A DNA stretch of 64,000 nucleotides from positions 62,001 to 126,000 of the forward strand of contig NZ_BAZX01000009.1 of assembly GCF_001310955.1 (NCBI RefSeq), in the 5' to 3' direction. Shown here piece after piece: positions 8,532-17,639 of this stretch. A program made the translations under genes and the position numbers. Source of the DNA: Marinifilum fragile JCM 15579 (GTDB taxonomy: Bacteria > Bacteroidota > Bacteroidia > Bacteroidales > Marinifilaceae). The notes beneath the pieces are model-generated. The model had not been told where the DNA came from. It saw nothing but the letters and a program-made list of their open reading frames with translations, and searched no databases. Position 1 is the stretch's first letter. Each line of letters begins with the position of its first letter.

Positions 8532-9737
8532 TTACACGTTTTTCAAAATAATTGCGGTACCCATACCACCACCGATACAAAGTGAAGCCAAACCGTACTC
8601 TTTACCAGTACGCTTCATTTCATGAATCAAACTTACAGTGATACGTGTTCCTGAAGCACCAATTGGATGCCCCAAAGCGATAGCACCACCGTTCACATTG
8701 CATCTTTCCTTAAAGAAATCAACGTCTACAGCATGATCTTCACATAATTGCTTCACAACTCCTAATGATTGAGCAGCAAAAGCTTCATTTAACTCAAGCA
8801 CTTCCATTTGCTCCAATTTCATATCAGCTTTCTTCAATACACTAGCAATAGCAGGAACTGGACCCATACCCATGATAGCAGGATCTACACCACCTTGACC
8901 AGTAGCTACGATTTCTGCCAATGGAGTTAAACCATACTTTTTTACAGCCTCTTCTGATGCTACCAATACAAAAGCAGCACCATCATTAATACCTGATGCG
9001 TTACCAGCAGTTACAGTACCATCTTTTTTAAATGCAGGACGTAAACCACCTAATTTTTCTTCAGATGTTCTTCTGTTGATGAATTCATCAGCATCGAAGG
9101 TGATGGTTTCTTTTCTTGTTTTGATTTCAACAGGAACAATCTCGTTCTTGAAATGTCCGTTATCCTGTGCGTTCATTGCTTTTTGTTGTGATCCAAAAGC
9201 AAATGCATCTTGCTCTTCACGAGTCAAGTTATATTTATCAGCAATATTTTCTGCTGTAATACCCATGTGATATCCTTCAAAAGCATCAGTTAAACCATCA
9301 AAAACCATGTGGTCAATCGCTTTCAAATCCATCATTTTGTGTCCGCCACGAACTTGTCCCGACATCACAAAACCAGAACCAGACATAGATTCTGTACCTC
9401 CAGCAAGAATCATATTTGCTTCGCCTGCCTTAATATTTGCATAAGCCAAGTTGATGGTTTTCATCCCAGAACCACAAATCATATTGATTCCGTAAGCAGG
9501 AACTTCCTGAGGAATACCAGCTTTAATCGAAGCCTGACGAGCAATTCCCTGACCTTGACCAGCCATAAGGATATTCCCAACAACAACTTCATCCAACTTT
9601 GCTGGATCAATTTTAGTTTCCGCTATAATATTTTTAATTACTGTAGCAGCTAAATCAGCAGCTTTTACAGGAGTTAATGTTCCTAAAAATTTTCCTATTG
9701 CAGTACGTTTTGCTGCAACGATATATACTTTGCTCAT
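8532..9737 (-). CDS. acetyl-CoA acetyltransferase (thiolase)
   Basis: A 401-residue thiolase that splits acetoacetyl-CoA with CoA into two acetyl-CoA, or runs in reverse. The nucleophilic Cys88 lies in NMICGSGMKTI; the C-terminal active-site motifs GGAIALGHPIGASG (His) and LCIGGGMGTA (acid/base Cys) are intact. In this operon it would use the acetoacetyl-CoA made by the AtoDA CoA-transferase, yielding acetyl-CoA for substrate-level ATP formation. The gene with acd is bracketed by the two palindromes. Confidence 0.93.
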   Translation of the reverse strand: MSKVYIVAAKRTAIGKFLGTLTPVKAADLAATVIKNIIAETKIDPAKLDEVVVGNILMAGQGQGIARQASIKAGIPQEVPAYGINMICGSGMKTINLAYANIKAGEANMILAGGTESMSGSGFVMSGQVRGGHKMMDLKAIDHMVFDGLTDAFEGYHMGITAENIADKYNLTREEQDAFAFGSQQKAMNAQDNGHFKNEIVPVEIKTRKETITFDADEFINRRTSEEKLGGLRPAFKKDGTVTAGNASGINDGAAFVLVASEEAVKKYGLTPLAEIVATGQGGVDPAIMGMGPVPAIASVLKKADMKLEQMEVLELNEAFAAQSLGVVKQLCEDHAVDVDFFKERCNVNGGAIALGHPIGASGTRITVSLIHEMKRTGKEYGLASLCIGGGMGTAIILKNV

Positions 9738-9764
9738 TGTTATTTATTTTATGATTTTGGCAGA

Positions 9765-9782
9765 GACACGACATGTCGTGTC
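9765..9782. repeat. 18-base perfect palindrome, copy 2
   Basis: GACACGACATGTCGTGTC, identical to the core of the palindrome at 7232-7251, lies in the 46-base gap between atoA and thl, ending two bases before the atoA stop codon. Confidence 0.9.
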
Positions 9783-9783
9783 C

Positions 9784-10443
9784 TTACTTACGCATTTCAA
9801 TTAAATCTTCAGCAATAATCAATTTTGCATCAGTAGCTTCCTGAATTTGCTCCAATGTAAATAAAGGATTGTACTCCTTAAGTACGATACCTTCAGGTAC
9901 AACTTCCATTACTCCCATTTCAGTAATAATCATATTAACCTGACCGGCAGCTGTTAATGGAAGATTACATTCCTTCAAGATTTTATGCTTCCCCTTAGCA
10001 GTGTGCTCCATAGCTAGAATCACACGCTTAGCACCTACAATTAGGTCCATAGCACCACCCATTCCAGGTGTTAATCTTCCAGGAATGATCCAGTTTGCAA
10101 GATTACCTTGTTCGTCAACCTGAAGAGCTCCCAAAATTGTTACATCAACATGACCACCTCTAATGATTCCAAAAGAAACAGAGCTATCGAAGCTACTAGC
10201 TCCTTCTTTGCAAGTAATGTATCCACCACCAGCATTTACAAAATCAGGATCTTCTTCTCCCTCAGCAGGAGCAGCACCCATACCAAGCATTCCGTTTTCC
10301 GATTGTAAAGTCACGTTAACATCTGCCGAAACATAGTTAGGGATTATTGTAGGCAAACCAATTCCCAGATTTACCACATCACCGTCGTTTAATTCGAGAG
10401 CAGCTCTTTTAGCAATTACCTCTCTGATTTCTTTTTTATCCAT
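9784..10443 (-). CDS. atoA: acetoacetate/butyrate CoA-transferase subunit B
   Basis: The catalytic subunit of a two-part family I CoA-transferase; subunit A is atoD at the head of the operon. The active-site glutamate lies in QSENGMLGMG near residue 50, and GLPTIIPNYV precedes it as in SCOT/AtoA proteins. At 219 residues the length is normal. In lysine fermentation the enzyme moves CoA from butyryl-CoA to acetoacetate, releasing butyrate. The two subunits, usually adjacent, are split here by eight genes, as also described for known lysine-fermentation clusters. Confidence 0.92.
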   Translation of the reverse strand: MDKKEIREVIAKRAALELNDGDVVNLGIGLPTIIPNYVSADVNVTLQSENGMLGMGAAPAEGEEDPDFVNAGGGYITCKEGASSFDSSVSFGIIRGGHVDVTILGALQVDEQGNLANWIIPGRLTPGMGGAMDLIVGAKRVILAMEHTAKGKHKILKECNLPLTAAGQVNMIITEMGVMEVVPEGIVLKEYNPLFTLEQIQEATDAKLIIAEDLIEMRK

Positions 10444-10476
10444 GTTTTATTAGTTATTGGTCAGTTTGACGATATA

Positions 10477-11265
10477 CTATCCATTCAATCTTCTGCTTAA
10501 TTCCTGAGCAGCATAAGATGCCACATCATCAGCATACTTGTTCATTCCAAAACCTGCATCGTAACCAAGTTCTTTTGCAAGTTCGTGTGAGATACGTGGA
10601 CCTCCACAGATCAAGATTACTTTTTCACGCAATCCTTCTGCTTCTAAAAGTTCCACCAATTCAGTTAGGTTTTTGATATGAACATCCTTTTGAGTAACGG
10701 TTTGCGATACCAAAAGAACATCAGCTTCCATCTCAATTGCTTTCGCGATGAACTCTTCGTTTGGCACCTGGCTACCCATATTTAAGGCTTCCATCATTTC
10801 ATATCTTTCCAAGCCATAATGGCCTGCAAAACCTTTCATATTCATAATTGCGTCGATTCCTACTGTGTGTGCATCAGTACCAGTACTTGCACCAACCACG
10901 CGAATCGGACGTCCAATATTTTCCTTGATAAATTCATCAGTTTCATGCATGTCCATAGTAGTCGATTCTACTTTTGGAACATGAATCCCTGTGAAATCTA
11001 CTGTATGTGTACAGTTTCCGTAACAGTTAAAGAAGGTAAACCCTTCCATTAACTCTTGAACCATTACCACCTGAGGATTCTCGAAGCCCATTTTCCTCAT
11101 CATCTGCTTTGCAGCTTCAATGGCTTCTTCTCCTTTTTTTACAGGAAGCGTAAAACTTACCTGAGTCTTACCATCGTTCATGGTATCGCCGTAAGGCTTT
11201 ATTTTGGTAAGATCTAAGGTTTTATCAAAATCGTTGGAATCAGTTGAATAAAGACCTCCACTCAT
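10477..11265 (-). CDS. kamE: beta-lysine 5,6-aminomutase beta subunit
   Basis: A 262-residue Rossmann-domain subunit that carries adenosylcobalamin and PLP for D-lysine/L-beta-lysine 5,6-aminomutase, moving the terminal amino group to C5 and giving 3,5-diaminohexanoate. The base-off B12 motif is DAHTVG (Asp131, His133, Gly136), and Lys144 sits where the PLP-binding lysine of the Clostridium enzyme is found. The C-terminal cobalamin loop ILICGGPRISHELAKELGYDAGFG is present. The partner KamD lies 67 bases upstream. The gap between them holds a degenerate 7-base repeat array. Confidence 0.96.
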   Translation of the reverse strand: MSGGLYSTDSNDFDKTLDLTKIKPYGDTMNDGKTQVSFTLPVKKGEEAIEAAKQMMRKMGFENPQVVMVQELMEGFTFFNCYGNCTHTVDFTGIHVPKVESTTMDMHETDEFIKENIGRPIRVVGASTGTDAHTVGIDAIMNMKGFAGHYGLERYEMMEALNMGSQVPNEEFIAKAIEMEADVLLVSQTVTQKDVHIKNLTELVELLEAEGLREKVILICGGPRISHELAKELGYDAGFGMNKYADDVASYAAQELSRRLNG

Positions 11266-11286
11266 TTCTTTGTCTCCTATATTTTA

Positions 11287-11328
11287 AGTAGTATCAAATT
11301 TGACATTTGACACTTTGTACTTACTAGT
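11287..11328. repeat. degenerate 7-base repeat array upstream of kamE
   Basis: Read on the minus strand this gap breaks into 7-base units AGTACAA, AGTGTCA, AATGTCA, AATTTGA and TACTACT. The period of seven is clear and the units are only partly alike. It begins about 22 bases before the kamE start codon. A shorter string with the same AAGTACAAAG word lies in the gap before kce, at 17612-17637. Compare the arrays near aspS and lepA. Confidence 0.5.
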
Positions 11329-11332
11329 TAAT

Positions 11333-12901
11333 TTATTTCTTATGCAAAATCTCAATAAATGGATTGAAGTAGTTGCTACCTTTTTCAACAACTCCATCTA
11401 AACCTTTACCACCATCTTTCGGACGCTTGATATCAGCAAAAATTCCTTTTTCCAATGCGGTAAATAATCCTTCTTTCTCGATCTTTTCAACCAATTCAGT
11501 TGCATCATCAAGAACCTTAGCAGCTCTCTGACGGATGATACCACCTTCTTTAAATTCCATTTCGTCACCAATGCTCCTCATATTGTTGAAGATGTACTTG
11601 GCATTTTCGATTGAAAGATATCTGTCAGACATGAAAGGAGTGTGAATTGCTTCGGTTAACATACCAAGCAACTGAATTCCTTGTCCTGTCCAAATTGAAA
11701 TCTGATTGAATAATGCATCCTGAACATTTCCTTTGAAAATATTACCAGTCATAAATTTTGTAGGAGGCATGTATTTAAGAGGTGCTTTCGGGAAGATTTC
11801 TCTGATCATCTGTGCTTGAGCAAGCTCATATAGGAAACCATTTTCCAGGTCAGGAGTCATCTCGAATGCGTGTCCTAATCCCATTTGTTCTTCAGGTAAA
11901 CCAGCTACCAATGCCAATTGTTCGTTGATAAAATCAGAAGCCAACACGGTATGAGCCTCATCGAAAGCGTCAGCTGTAGTTAAGTAATTATCCTCACCTG
12001 TATTGATGATTACACCTGCAAAACCGTTCAATAATCTTGAAAAGTACTGGTCAACAATGGTACGCTGCATGTTAATATCACGGAAAAGAATACCGTATAA
12101 TGCATCGTTCAACATTACATCCAAACCTTCCAATGCACCCATTGCTGCAATCTCAGGCATACACAAACCAGAGCAGTAGTTACACAAACGGATGTAACGA
12201 CCTTCTTCCTCGCCAACTTTATCCAAAGCAGTACGCATGATACGGAAGTTCTCCTGAGTTGCAACTGTACCTCCAAAACCTTCGGTAGTTGCACCATAAG
12301 GAACATAGTCAAGCAACGACTGACCTGTTGTACGAATTACTGCAATGATATCAGCACCTTGACGAGCAGCCGCCTCAGCCTGAACTACATCTTCGTAAAT
12401 ATTACCAGTTGCTACAATTACATACAAGTAAGGCTTAGGACCTTCACCAATTGTATCAAGATAGTTATCTCTTTTTGCTTTGCGTTCTCTAATTTTATTG
12501 ATGTTTTCATCAACAAATGGTTGAATTGCATTCTGAATTTCTTCCATTGGACGAATAGGAAAAGTTGTAATTTCCAATTCTCCTGCAGCAATTTTCTCAG
12601 CAATTTGCTGTGGGTTCAATCCGGTTTCAAGAATGGCATTTCCAATAAAGAACATTACTCCTTCACTCAAAACCCCCTTGTCTTTAATAGCATCTACCAC
12701 CACATTTGGAAGTGGTACTTCGTTGCTATCAACCCCATCGATTCCCAATAGGCGACACAAAGTACGCTCAACTGCAACAGTTGAGTAGTTGTCTACGAAC
12801 TTCTGAACATCATCAGCAATTCGCTTCGACACCTCTTTGGCGTGTCCTACTTTTTCAAAGTCAAGACCTAGTTTACTCCTTTGCATATTCAATTTATCCA
12901 T
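11333..12901 (-). CDS. kamD: beta-lysine 5,6-aminomutase alpha subunit
   Basis: A 522-residue TIM-barrel subunit of the adenosylcobalamin- and PLP-dependent 5,6-aminomutase. It closely follows the KamD pattern: FVDNYSTVAVERTLCRLLGIDG near the start, the phosphate-binding region AVIRTTGQSLLDYVPYGATTEGFGGT, the cysteine-rich LCNYCSGLCMPE, and the C-terminal segment KYMPPTKFMTGNIFKGNVQDALFN. Its start codon overlaps the kamC stop by one base (TAATG), so they are likely translationally coupled. It supplies 3,5-diaminohexanoate to Kdd. Confidence 0.97.
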   Translation of the reverse strand: MDKLNMQRSKLGLDFEKVGHAKEVSKRIADDVQKFVDNYSTVAVERTLCRLLGIDGVDSNEVPLPNVVVDAIKDKGVLSEGVMFFIGNAILETGLNPQQIAEKIAAGELEITTFPIRPMEEIQNAIQPFVDENINKIRERKAKRDNYLDTIGEGPKPYLYVIVATGNIYEDVVQAEAAARQGADIIAVIRTTGQSLLDYVPYGATTEGFGGTVATQENFRIMRTALDKVGEEEGRYIRLCNYCSGLCMPEIAAMGALEGLDVMLNDALYGILFRDINMQRTIVDQYFSRLLNGFAGVIINTGEDNYLTTADAFDEAHTVLASDFINEQLALVAGLPEEQMGLGHAFEMTPDLENGFLYELAQAQMIREIFPKAPLKYMPPTKFMTGNIFKGNVQDALFNQISIWTGQGIQLLGMLTEAIHTPFMSDRYLSIENAKYIFNNMRSIGDEMEFKEGGIIRQRAAKVLDDATELVEKIEKEGLFTALEKGIFADIKRPKDGGKGLDGVVEKGSNYFNPFIEILHKK

Positions 12902-14319
12902 TATAAAATTTCTTCCTTACTAGCATTCATATTCAATTGGTTTTGAGCTTTTTCAACGATCTCTTTATTGATACCCAATAAAGATGCAATTCTCAAAGCT
13001 TCATGAGGCACTTCCCCTGTATTGTCCTCTACCAAAGAATAATCCATATAACTGTTTATATTGTTTTTGGTGATTCTCTGATCCCCAAAATCCTTATCCA
13101 GACCTTTAACACGTAACTTTCTGAAATAAGAATTCAACCCACTGTAGTGTGTTGTAATCACACTTCGTGTATTGTTCTGATAAAAGATATCCGCAACCGC
13201 ATTTACAATTGCCAATCCTTCTACCGGGTTTGTTGTTCTTGCCAATTCATCAACCAAAACCAATACATTTTCATGCGATTGAGCAACCTCAACCATTTGG
13301 TTTACATTCATCATTTCTGATGCAAAAGATGACAAACCATTTAATTCAGATTGATCATCTCCTACTGAAAGCATGATACGATTCACCAAACTAACTTTAG
13401 CTTTAGAGGCTGGCACAAAAAAACCAAACTGACACAGATACTGACAAAGAGCCAATGTTTTTAACACCACTGTTTTGCCTGCCATATTCGCACCTGTAAT
13501 CAAACAAACCGATTTTTGAAGTTCAATATCAATTTCCTGATATTGCTTCTTTTGCTTTTGAAGTTCATCCTTAATCATAGGATGAAACATTCCATTGTAT
13601 ATTGTACTTTCTTTGACTAATTCTGGTCGATTAAAACTCAGCTGAATAACCTGTTTTGCTTTTGCGATTAACAAATCAAAATGTGCTAACTGATTCAAGG
13701 CAGTTCTCAAATCACCAGCAAACACTCTTATTTTGTCACAAAGTTCCTCTCTTACTCTTGATTCTATTTCCTGAGCCTTATCAAAAAGCTCCTCGAGCTT
13801 TGCTTCCGAATCACCATTTTCTGATTTGGCAATTCTTAAGTTCTTTCTAGCCTCAGCAAGCTCTTCCGAATAATCATCGTAGATATAAAAAGATGGAATC
13901 CCAGATTTTTGAGGATCAAGAATATCAACCAAACCAGACAAGTTTGGTAGACTAATCACCTCTTGCTTTAAATCTTTTTGCAGATTGAGTATACCATGAC
14001 AATGAAATGCAAAAGATTTGATTTCGAACAATTCAATATCATCCAGAATCAAGTTTGCATCAAGGTTTCCAACTGTTCCTTTAATATCTCTTAAGTGAGA
14101 AAGTTTGCTTTGAATATCAGCAATTAGCTTTGGATCAGATTCAATTGACTGAATTACTTTATCAATCAAATCATACTCGATATTCAATTCAGTTTCATTG
14201 TACAACATTTCAGAATCCAACAGGCATCTCTTTCCCATTGGCGATTGCAAATCCAACTCTTCAGCCAGGTATTGTAATCCTTTTATCTCTGATATTGCTT
14301 TACGAAACTGCATTCTCAA
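12901..14319 (-). CDS. kamC: MutS-like ATPase, presumed lysine 5,6-aminomutase reactivase KamC
   Basis: A 472-residue protein whose C-terminal half is a MutS/ABC-type ATPase: Walker A GANMAGKTVVLK near residue 272, a signature-like region DDQSELNGLSSFASEM, Walker B VLVLVDELARTTNPVEG near 352, and the H-loop VITTHYSG near 386. The mismatch-recognition and clamp domains of true MutS are missing; the N-terminal part is helical. It sits between kamB and kamD in lysine-fermentation clusters, where it is annotated as the ATPase that restores inactivated B12 aminomutase. That role is inferred from conserved linkage, not visible in the sequence. The first codon could be the ATG at 14319 or at 14313; either overlaps the kamB end. 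Confidence 0.85.
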   Translation of the reverse strand: MRMQFRKAISEIKGLQYLAEELDLQSPMGKRCLLDSEMLYNETELNIEYDLIDKVIQSIESDPKLIADIQSKLSHLRDIKGTVGNLDANLILDDIELFEIKSFAFHCHGILNLQKDLKQEVISLPNLSGLVDILDPQKSGIPSFYIYDDYSEELAEARKNLRIAKSENGDSEAKLEELFDKAQEIESRVREELCDKIRVFAGDLRTALNQLAHFDLLIAKAKQVIQLSFNRPELVKESTIYNGMFHPMIKDELQKQKKQYQEIDIELQKSVCLITGANMAGKTVVLKTLALCQYLCQFGFFVPASKAKVSLVNRIMLSVGDDQSELNGLSSFASEMMNVNQMVEVAQSHENVLVLVDELARTTNPVEGLAIVNAVADIFYQNNTRSVITTHYSGLNSYFRKLRVKGLDKDFGDQRITKNNINSYMDYSLVEDNTGEVPHEALRIASLLGINKEIVEKAQNQLNMNASKEEIL

Positions 14320-15322
14320 TTCTTTTTACATCGAAAACCGGCACTTGCAATTTTGTCTCCAAAGCAAGTTTAAGTTCATCTGAATTTAATCTGTAACCAT
14401 CTGGCGATACCGGATTAATGGTTATGGCCACAAGGTTTGTTTTATCAAGCACCTGAATTTCACCTCCTTTTTTCACAAAGGCATAGTAGGTTTCAGGATT
14501 TGCAAAGACTCTTGTAAAGTCTCTGATAATTAATCTAATTTTATTTACCTGCTTTTGATTCTTCAAAAAATCAAGAAACTGATCGGTTACTGCTCCACTC
14601 ACAAAAAAGTCGGTTCCAAACTGAAACAGTTTGTCCTTTTCTTTTTTAATCATTAAAACAGATGAAATACCAGTATCCTTTACTTCTCCTGATTCATCCA
14701 ATGCCCAAATTCCATTTTCTATTCCTCTAAATTTTGGCTTCAATTCAGAATCGATCTCAGTCAACTGAATTAAATCATACACATATTGTGTTTTGAAAAC
14801 CAATTGAGGAATATTTGCTGACAAAGCTGCACCTGTTGCCAAAATCATAGCTTCAGTAACCGCAGGTGAACCTAAACTTTTGCGAGACAGCGCACCATCT
14901 ACAATAGTAAGGTCAACACCTTTTGCTTTTAAATCAGCAATTAATCTGACAATTTCTGCATTGTTAGCAGGCCCTGATAACATTACTTTTCCTGAATGAA
15001 TTGTTTTTGCTGTTACCAATCTTCCCAAACTAGTGGTTTGTCTTGAAACATCAATAACTTCAGAAAACAACCTACGTTTTGCATAGTGCATTTCCGAAGT
15101 AACGAACATCATTCCTTCGTTAAGCTCAATTTCAGGTTTATGTGTTTGTGTGACTTGATCACGGTTTTCACCATCAATACCGATAGAAGTAAGTGCAATT
15201 TGTTTACGGCTGTCTCTTAATCGAGACAGCACGTAATTCAAACACTCGGTTTTCCCGGTATTCTTTTCAAGTCCAACAATAGAAAGACTTTTATATTTTT
15301 CTATATCCTTAAGAAAGGGCAT
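14300..15322 (-). CDS. kamB: P-loop protein, presumed lysine 5,6-aminomutase reactivase subunit KamB
   Basis: A protein of about 340 residues with a Walker-A-like motif (GLEKNTGKTE, residues 17-26) at the very start and a long region of no familiar fold, containing SGPANNAEIVRLIADLK and LTIVDGALSRKSLGSPAV. The ATG ending at 15322 places the motif normally and gives a 14-base overlap with kamA; an open extension to 15427 would lie wholly inside kamA. It is conserved between kamA and kamC in lysine-fermentation clusters and is thought to act with KamC on the 5,6-aminomutase. The biochemical role is inferred from context. Confidence 0.8.
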   Translation of the reverse strand: MPFLKDIEKYKSLSIVGLEKNTGKTECLNYVLSRLRDSRKQIALTSIGIDGENRDQVTQTHKPEIELNEGMMFVTSEMHYAKRRLFSEVIDVSRQTTSLGRLVTAKTIHSGKVMLSGPANNAEIVRLIADLKAKGVDLTIVDGALSRKSLGSPAVTEAMILATGAALSANIPQLVFKTQYVYDLIQLTEIDSELKPKFRGIENGIWALDESGEVKDTGISSVLMIKKEKDKLFQFGTDFFVSGAVTDQFLDFLKNQKQVNKIRLIIRDFTRVFANPETYYAFVKKGGEIQVLDKTNLVAITINPVSPDGYRLNSDELKLALETKLQVPVFDVKRIENAVS

Positions 15323-16571
15323 CAACCTTTTTATTTCTTTCTTTTCTTGCCAAATGATCTGGTTCGATTGACAGTTTCTCACCATGTAACAATGAAGCAA
15401 CACCTTCGCGTTTATCATCCATTGCACATTCAGGACAAGTACATTTGTCTTCGTAATGAGTAGGCTCAGTGTAAGTTGTGATTACCCCTTCGAAGTTTCT
15501 CAATACCACTTTACCTGGACTTTGTGAAACTACATACTGAGGCATTACTGGAGTTTTACCTCCTCCACCTGGAGCATCAACAACGAAAGTTGGCACAGCA
15601 AAACCAGAAGTATGACCACGAAGGTTCTCAATAATCTCAATACCTTTTGAGACTGGAGTTCTAAAGTGCTCTAATCCCATAGAAAGGTCACACTGATAAA
15701 TATAGTATGGACGAATTCTGTTCTTCACCAAATTGTGCATCAACTTCTTCATCACGTGAACACAATCATTTACACCCTTCAACAATACTGATTGGTTACC
15801 CAATGGAACACCGGCATTTGCCAAACGTGCAACTGCTTCTTCTGCTTCAGGAGTAATTTCATCAGAGTGGTTAAAGTGAGTATTCAACCAAATTGGGTGA
15901 TACTTCTTCAACATATTCACAAGATTGTCGGTAATACGCTGTGGCAATACAACTGGAGTACGGCTACCAATACGGATAATCTCAACGTGAGGAATATCTC
16001 TTAAACGGCTAATGATATACTCTAATTTATCATCGCTAATCAACAATGCATCACCACCAGAAAGAACAACGTCACGAACTTGTGGAGTATTTGCAATGTA
16101 CTCAATCGCTTTTTCGATATTATCCTGAGGTGTAGAAGCGTCAGACTGACCTGCAAAACGACGACGCGTACAGTGACGACAGTACATTGAACACATATCA
16201 GTGATCAGGAACAATACACGATCCGGATAACGGTGAGTCAATCCTGGTACTGGTGAATCCTCATCCTCATGCAATGGATCCAATAGATCAGCATCCGCCT
16301 TGTGAACCTCTGCTGCAGTAGGAATTGCTTGCTTACGAACAGGGCAATTTGGATTTTCAGGATCAATCAAAGTCAAATAGTATGGAGTAATTGCCATACG
16401 CAAAGTTGCCAATGATTTTTTAACTCCTTCTTCTTCTTCCTCTGTAAGGTGAATGTATTTCTTTAGTTGCTCTAAAGTTTCAATACGGTTTCTCACCTGC
16501 CATTTCCAATCGTTCCACTGAATATCAGTTACCTCTGGAAATAATTCTTTTCTTCTATTGTTGTTAGCCAT
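15309..16571 (-). CDS. kamA: lysine 2,3-aminomutase
   Basis: A 420-residue radical-SAM enzyme that turns L-lysine into L-beta-lysine, the first pathway step. The [4Fe-4S] cluster motif CSMYCRHC (Cys127, Cys131, Cys134) and the PLP lysine in APGGGGKTPV (Lys339) are both in place, offset by two from the clostridial enzyme. The C-terminal CTCPECAMD provides the extra cysteines seen in this family. It needs SAM, PLP and an anaerobic, reduced cytoplasm. The start overlaps the kdd stop by one base and the stop overlaps kamB by 14. Confidence 0.97.
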   Translation of the reverse strand: MANNNRRKELFPEVTDIQWNDWKWQVRNRIETLEQLKKYIHLTEEEEEGVKKSLATLRMAITPYYLTLIDPENPNCPVRKQAIPTAAEVHKADADLLDPLHEDEDSPVPGLTHRYPDRVLFLITDMCSMYCRHCTRRRFAGQSDASTPQDNIEKAIEYIANTPQVRDVVLSGGDALLISDDKLEYIISRLRDIPHVEIIRIGSRTPVVLPQRITDNLVNMLKKYHPIWLNTHFNHSDEITPEAEEAVARLANAGVPLGNQSVLLKGVNDCVHVMKKLMHNLVKNRIRPYYIYQCDLSMGLEHFRTPVSKGIEIIENLRGHTSGFAVPTFVVDAPGGGGKTPVMPQYVVSQSPGKVVLRNFEGVITTYTEPTHYEDKCTCPECAMDDKREGVASLLHGEKLSIEPDHLARKERNKKVDALS

Positions 16572-17605
16572 TACACGTATAATTTTTCGAACAACTCTCT
16601 AATTCCTTCTGATTTTCTAATAATATCTAAAGTTAGGTCGGCATGCCCAATTGCATAACCATTACCTACAATCATGTCAACATCTTTACCAACACCTTCA
16701 GCTCCTAAAGCAGCCTTGGTGAATGATGTAGCCATTGAGAAGAAGTAAACGCACCCTCTGTCTTTAGTGATCAAGATGGATGACATCTCAGTTGATGCAA
16801 CATTCACGTTGTTAATCACAACATCACATCCTTCTTCACCAGCAATTTCAGTAACTCTTGTGTAAACATCCATTACATCGGTTGCATCACCAACAATTAC
16901 TTCGTGAGCCAATCCAAGATCTTTAATACGCTGTGCATTCTCTTCAGAATATTCAACAACAATTACTTTTCCGTTTGTACCAACTTTTTCCATAGCTTGG
17001 TAGCAGCAAAGCACACCTGATTTACCACCACCACCGATGATACAAACTGTGTCGCCATCTTTTACCAAACGATCAACCTGAGCAGGAGCACCGGCAACAT
17101 CTAAAGCTGCCAAAGCCAATTTTTCAGGAATATCAGTTGGAAGAACTGCATACAAACCACTTTCGAATAAAATTGCTTCTGCATCAACATCAACCTGGTC
17201 GTTAGAAACATTAATATTCTTGATTTTATTAATTTTTAAAGGAGTTAATGATAGAGAAACCAAAGTTGCAATCTTATCACCAACCTTTAAATCCTGATTT
17301 GGGAAATTAGGGCCAACCTCTTTGATGGTACCAATCAACATTCCACCAGAACCTGTAACAGGGTTTTGCATTTTACCTCTCTCGCCAACAATAGAAAGAA
17401 TCATTTCTTCCATTTTAGCGGTATCAGCATCGCAAGCACCTTTGATCTGAGTAAAACTTGCAGAATCGATATTCAATGTTTGAACATCAATCAACAATTC
17501 ATTGTCGTAAATCGACATTGTATTATCCAACTTTTGAGCTGGCTGTGGAAGAGTACCTTTTGGTTCAAGTACTCTGTGAGTTCCGTATTTATTTCCTTTG
17601 TTCAT
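16571..17605 (-). CDS. kdd: L-erythro-3,5-diaminohexanoate dehydrogenase
   Basis: A 344-residue NAD(P)-dependent enzyme that oxidatively deaminates 3,5-diaminohexanoate to 3-keto-5-aminohexanoate, releasing ammonia. It has a Rossmann motif (VCIIGGGGKSGVLCCYQ near residue 190) inside a medium-chain dehydrogenase-like frame, but lacks the zinc-binding pattern of alcohol dehydrogenases. The N-terminal MNKGNKYGTHRVLEPKGTLPQ is characteristic of Kdd proteins. It sits between kce and kamA with a one-base overlap to kamA, as in known clusters. Confidence 0.95.
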   Translation of the reverse strand: MNKGNKYGTHRVLEPKGTLPQPAQKLDNTMSIYDNELLIDVQTLNIDSASFTQIKGACDADTAKMEEMILSIVGERGKMQNPVTGSGGMLIGTIKEVGPNFPNQDLKVGDKIATLVSLSLTPLKINKIKNINVSNDQVDVDAEAILFESGLYAVLPTDIPEKLALAALDVAGAPAQVDRLVKDGDTVCIIGGGGKSGVLCCYQAMEKVGTNGKVIVVEYSEENAQRIKDLGLAHEVIVGDATDVMDVYTRVTEIAGEEGCDVVINNVNVASTEMSSILITKDRGCVYFFSMATSFTKAALGAEGVGKDVDMIVGNGYAIGHADLTLDIIRKSEGIRELFEKLYV

Positions 17606-17639
17606 TTTCTATATTAGTATCAAGTACAAAGACTGTCCT

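Noticed and set aside
12901..14319. Assignment as DNA mismatch repair MutS
   Set aside because: The mismatch-binding domains are lacking and the gene is embedded in the kam operon, which fits the KamC role better.
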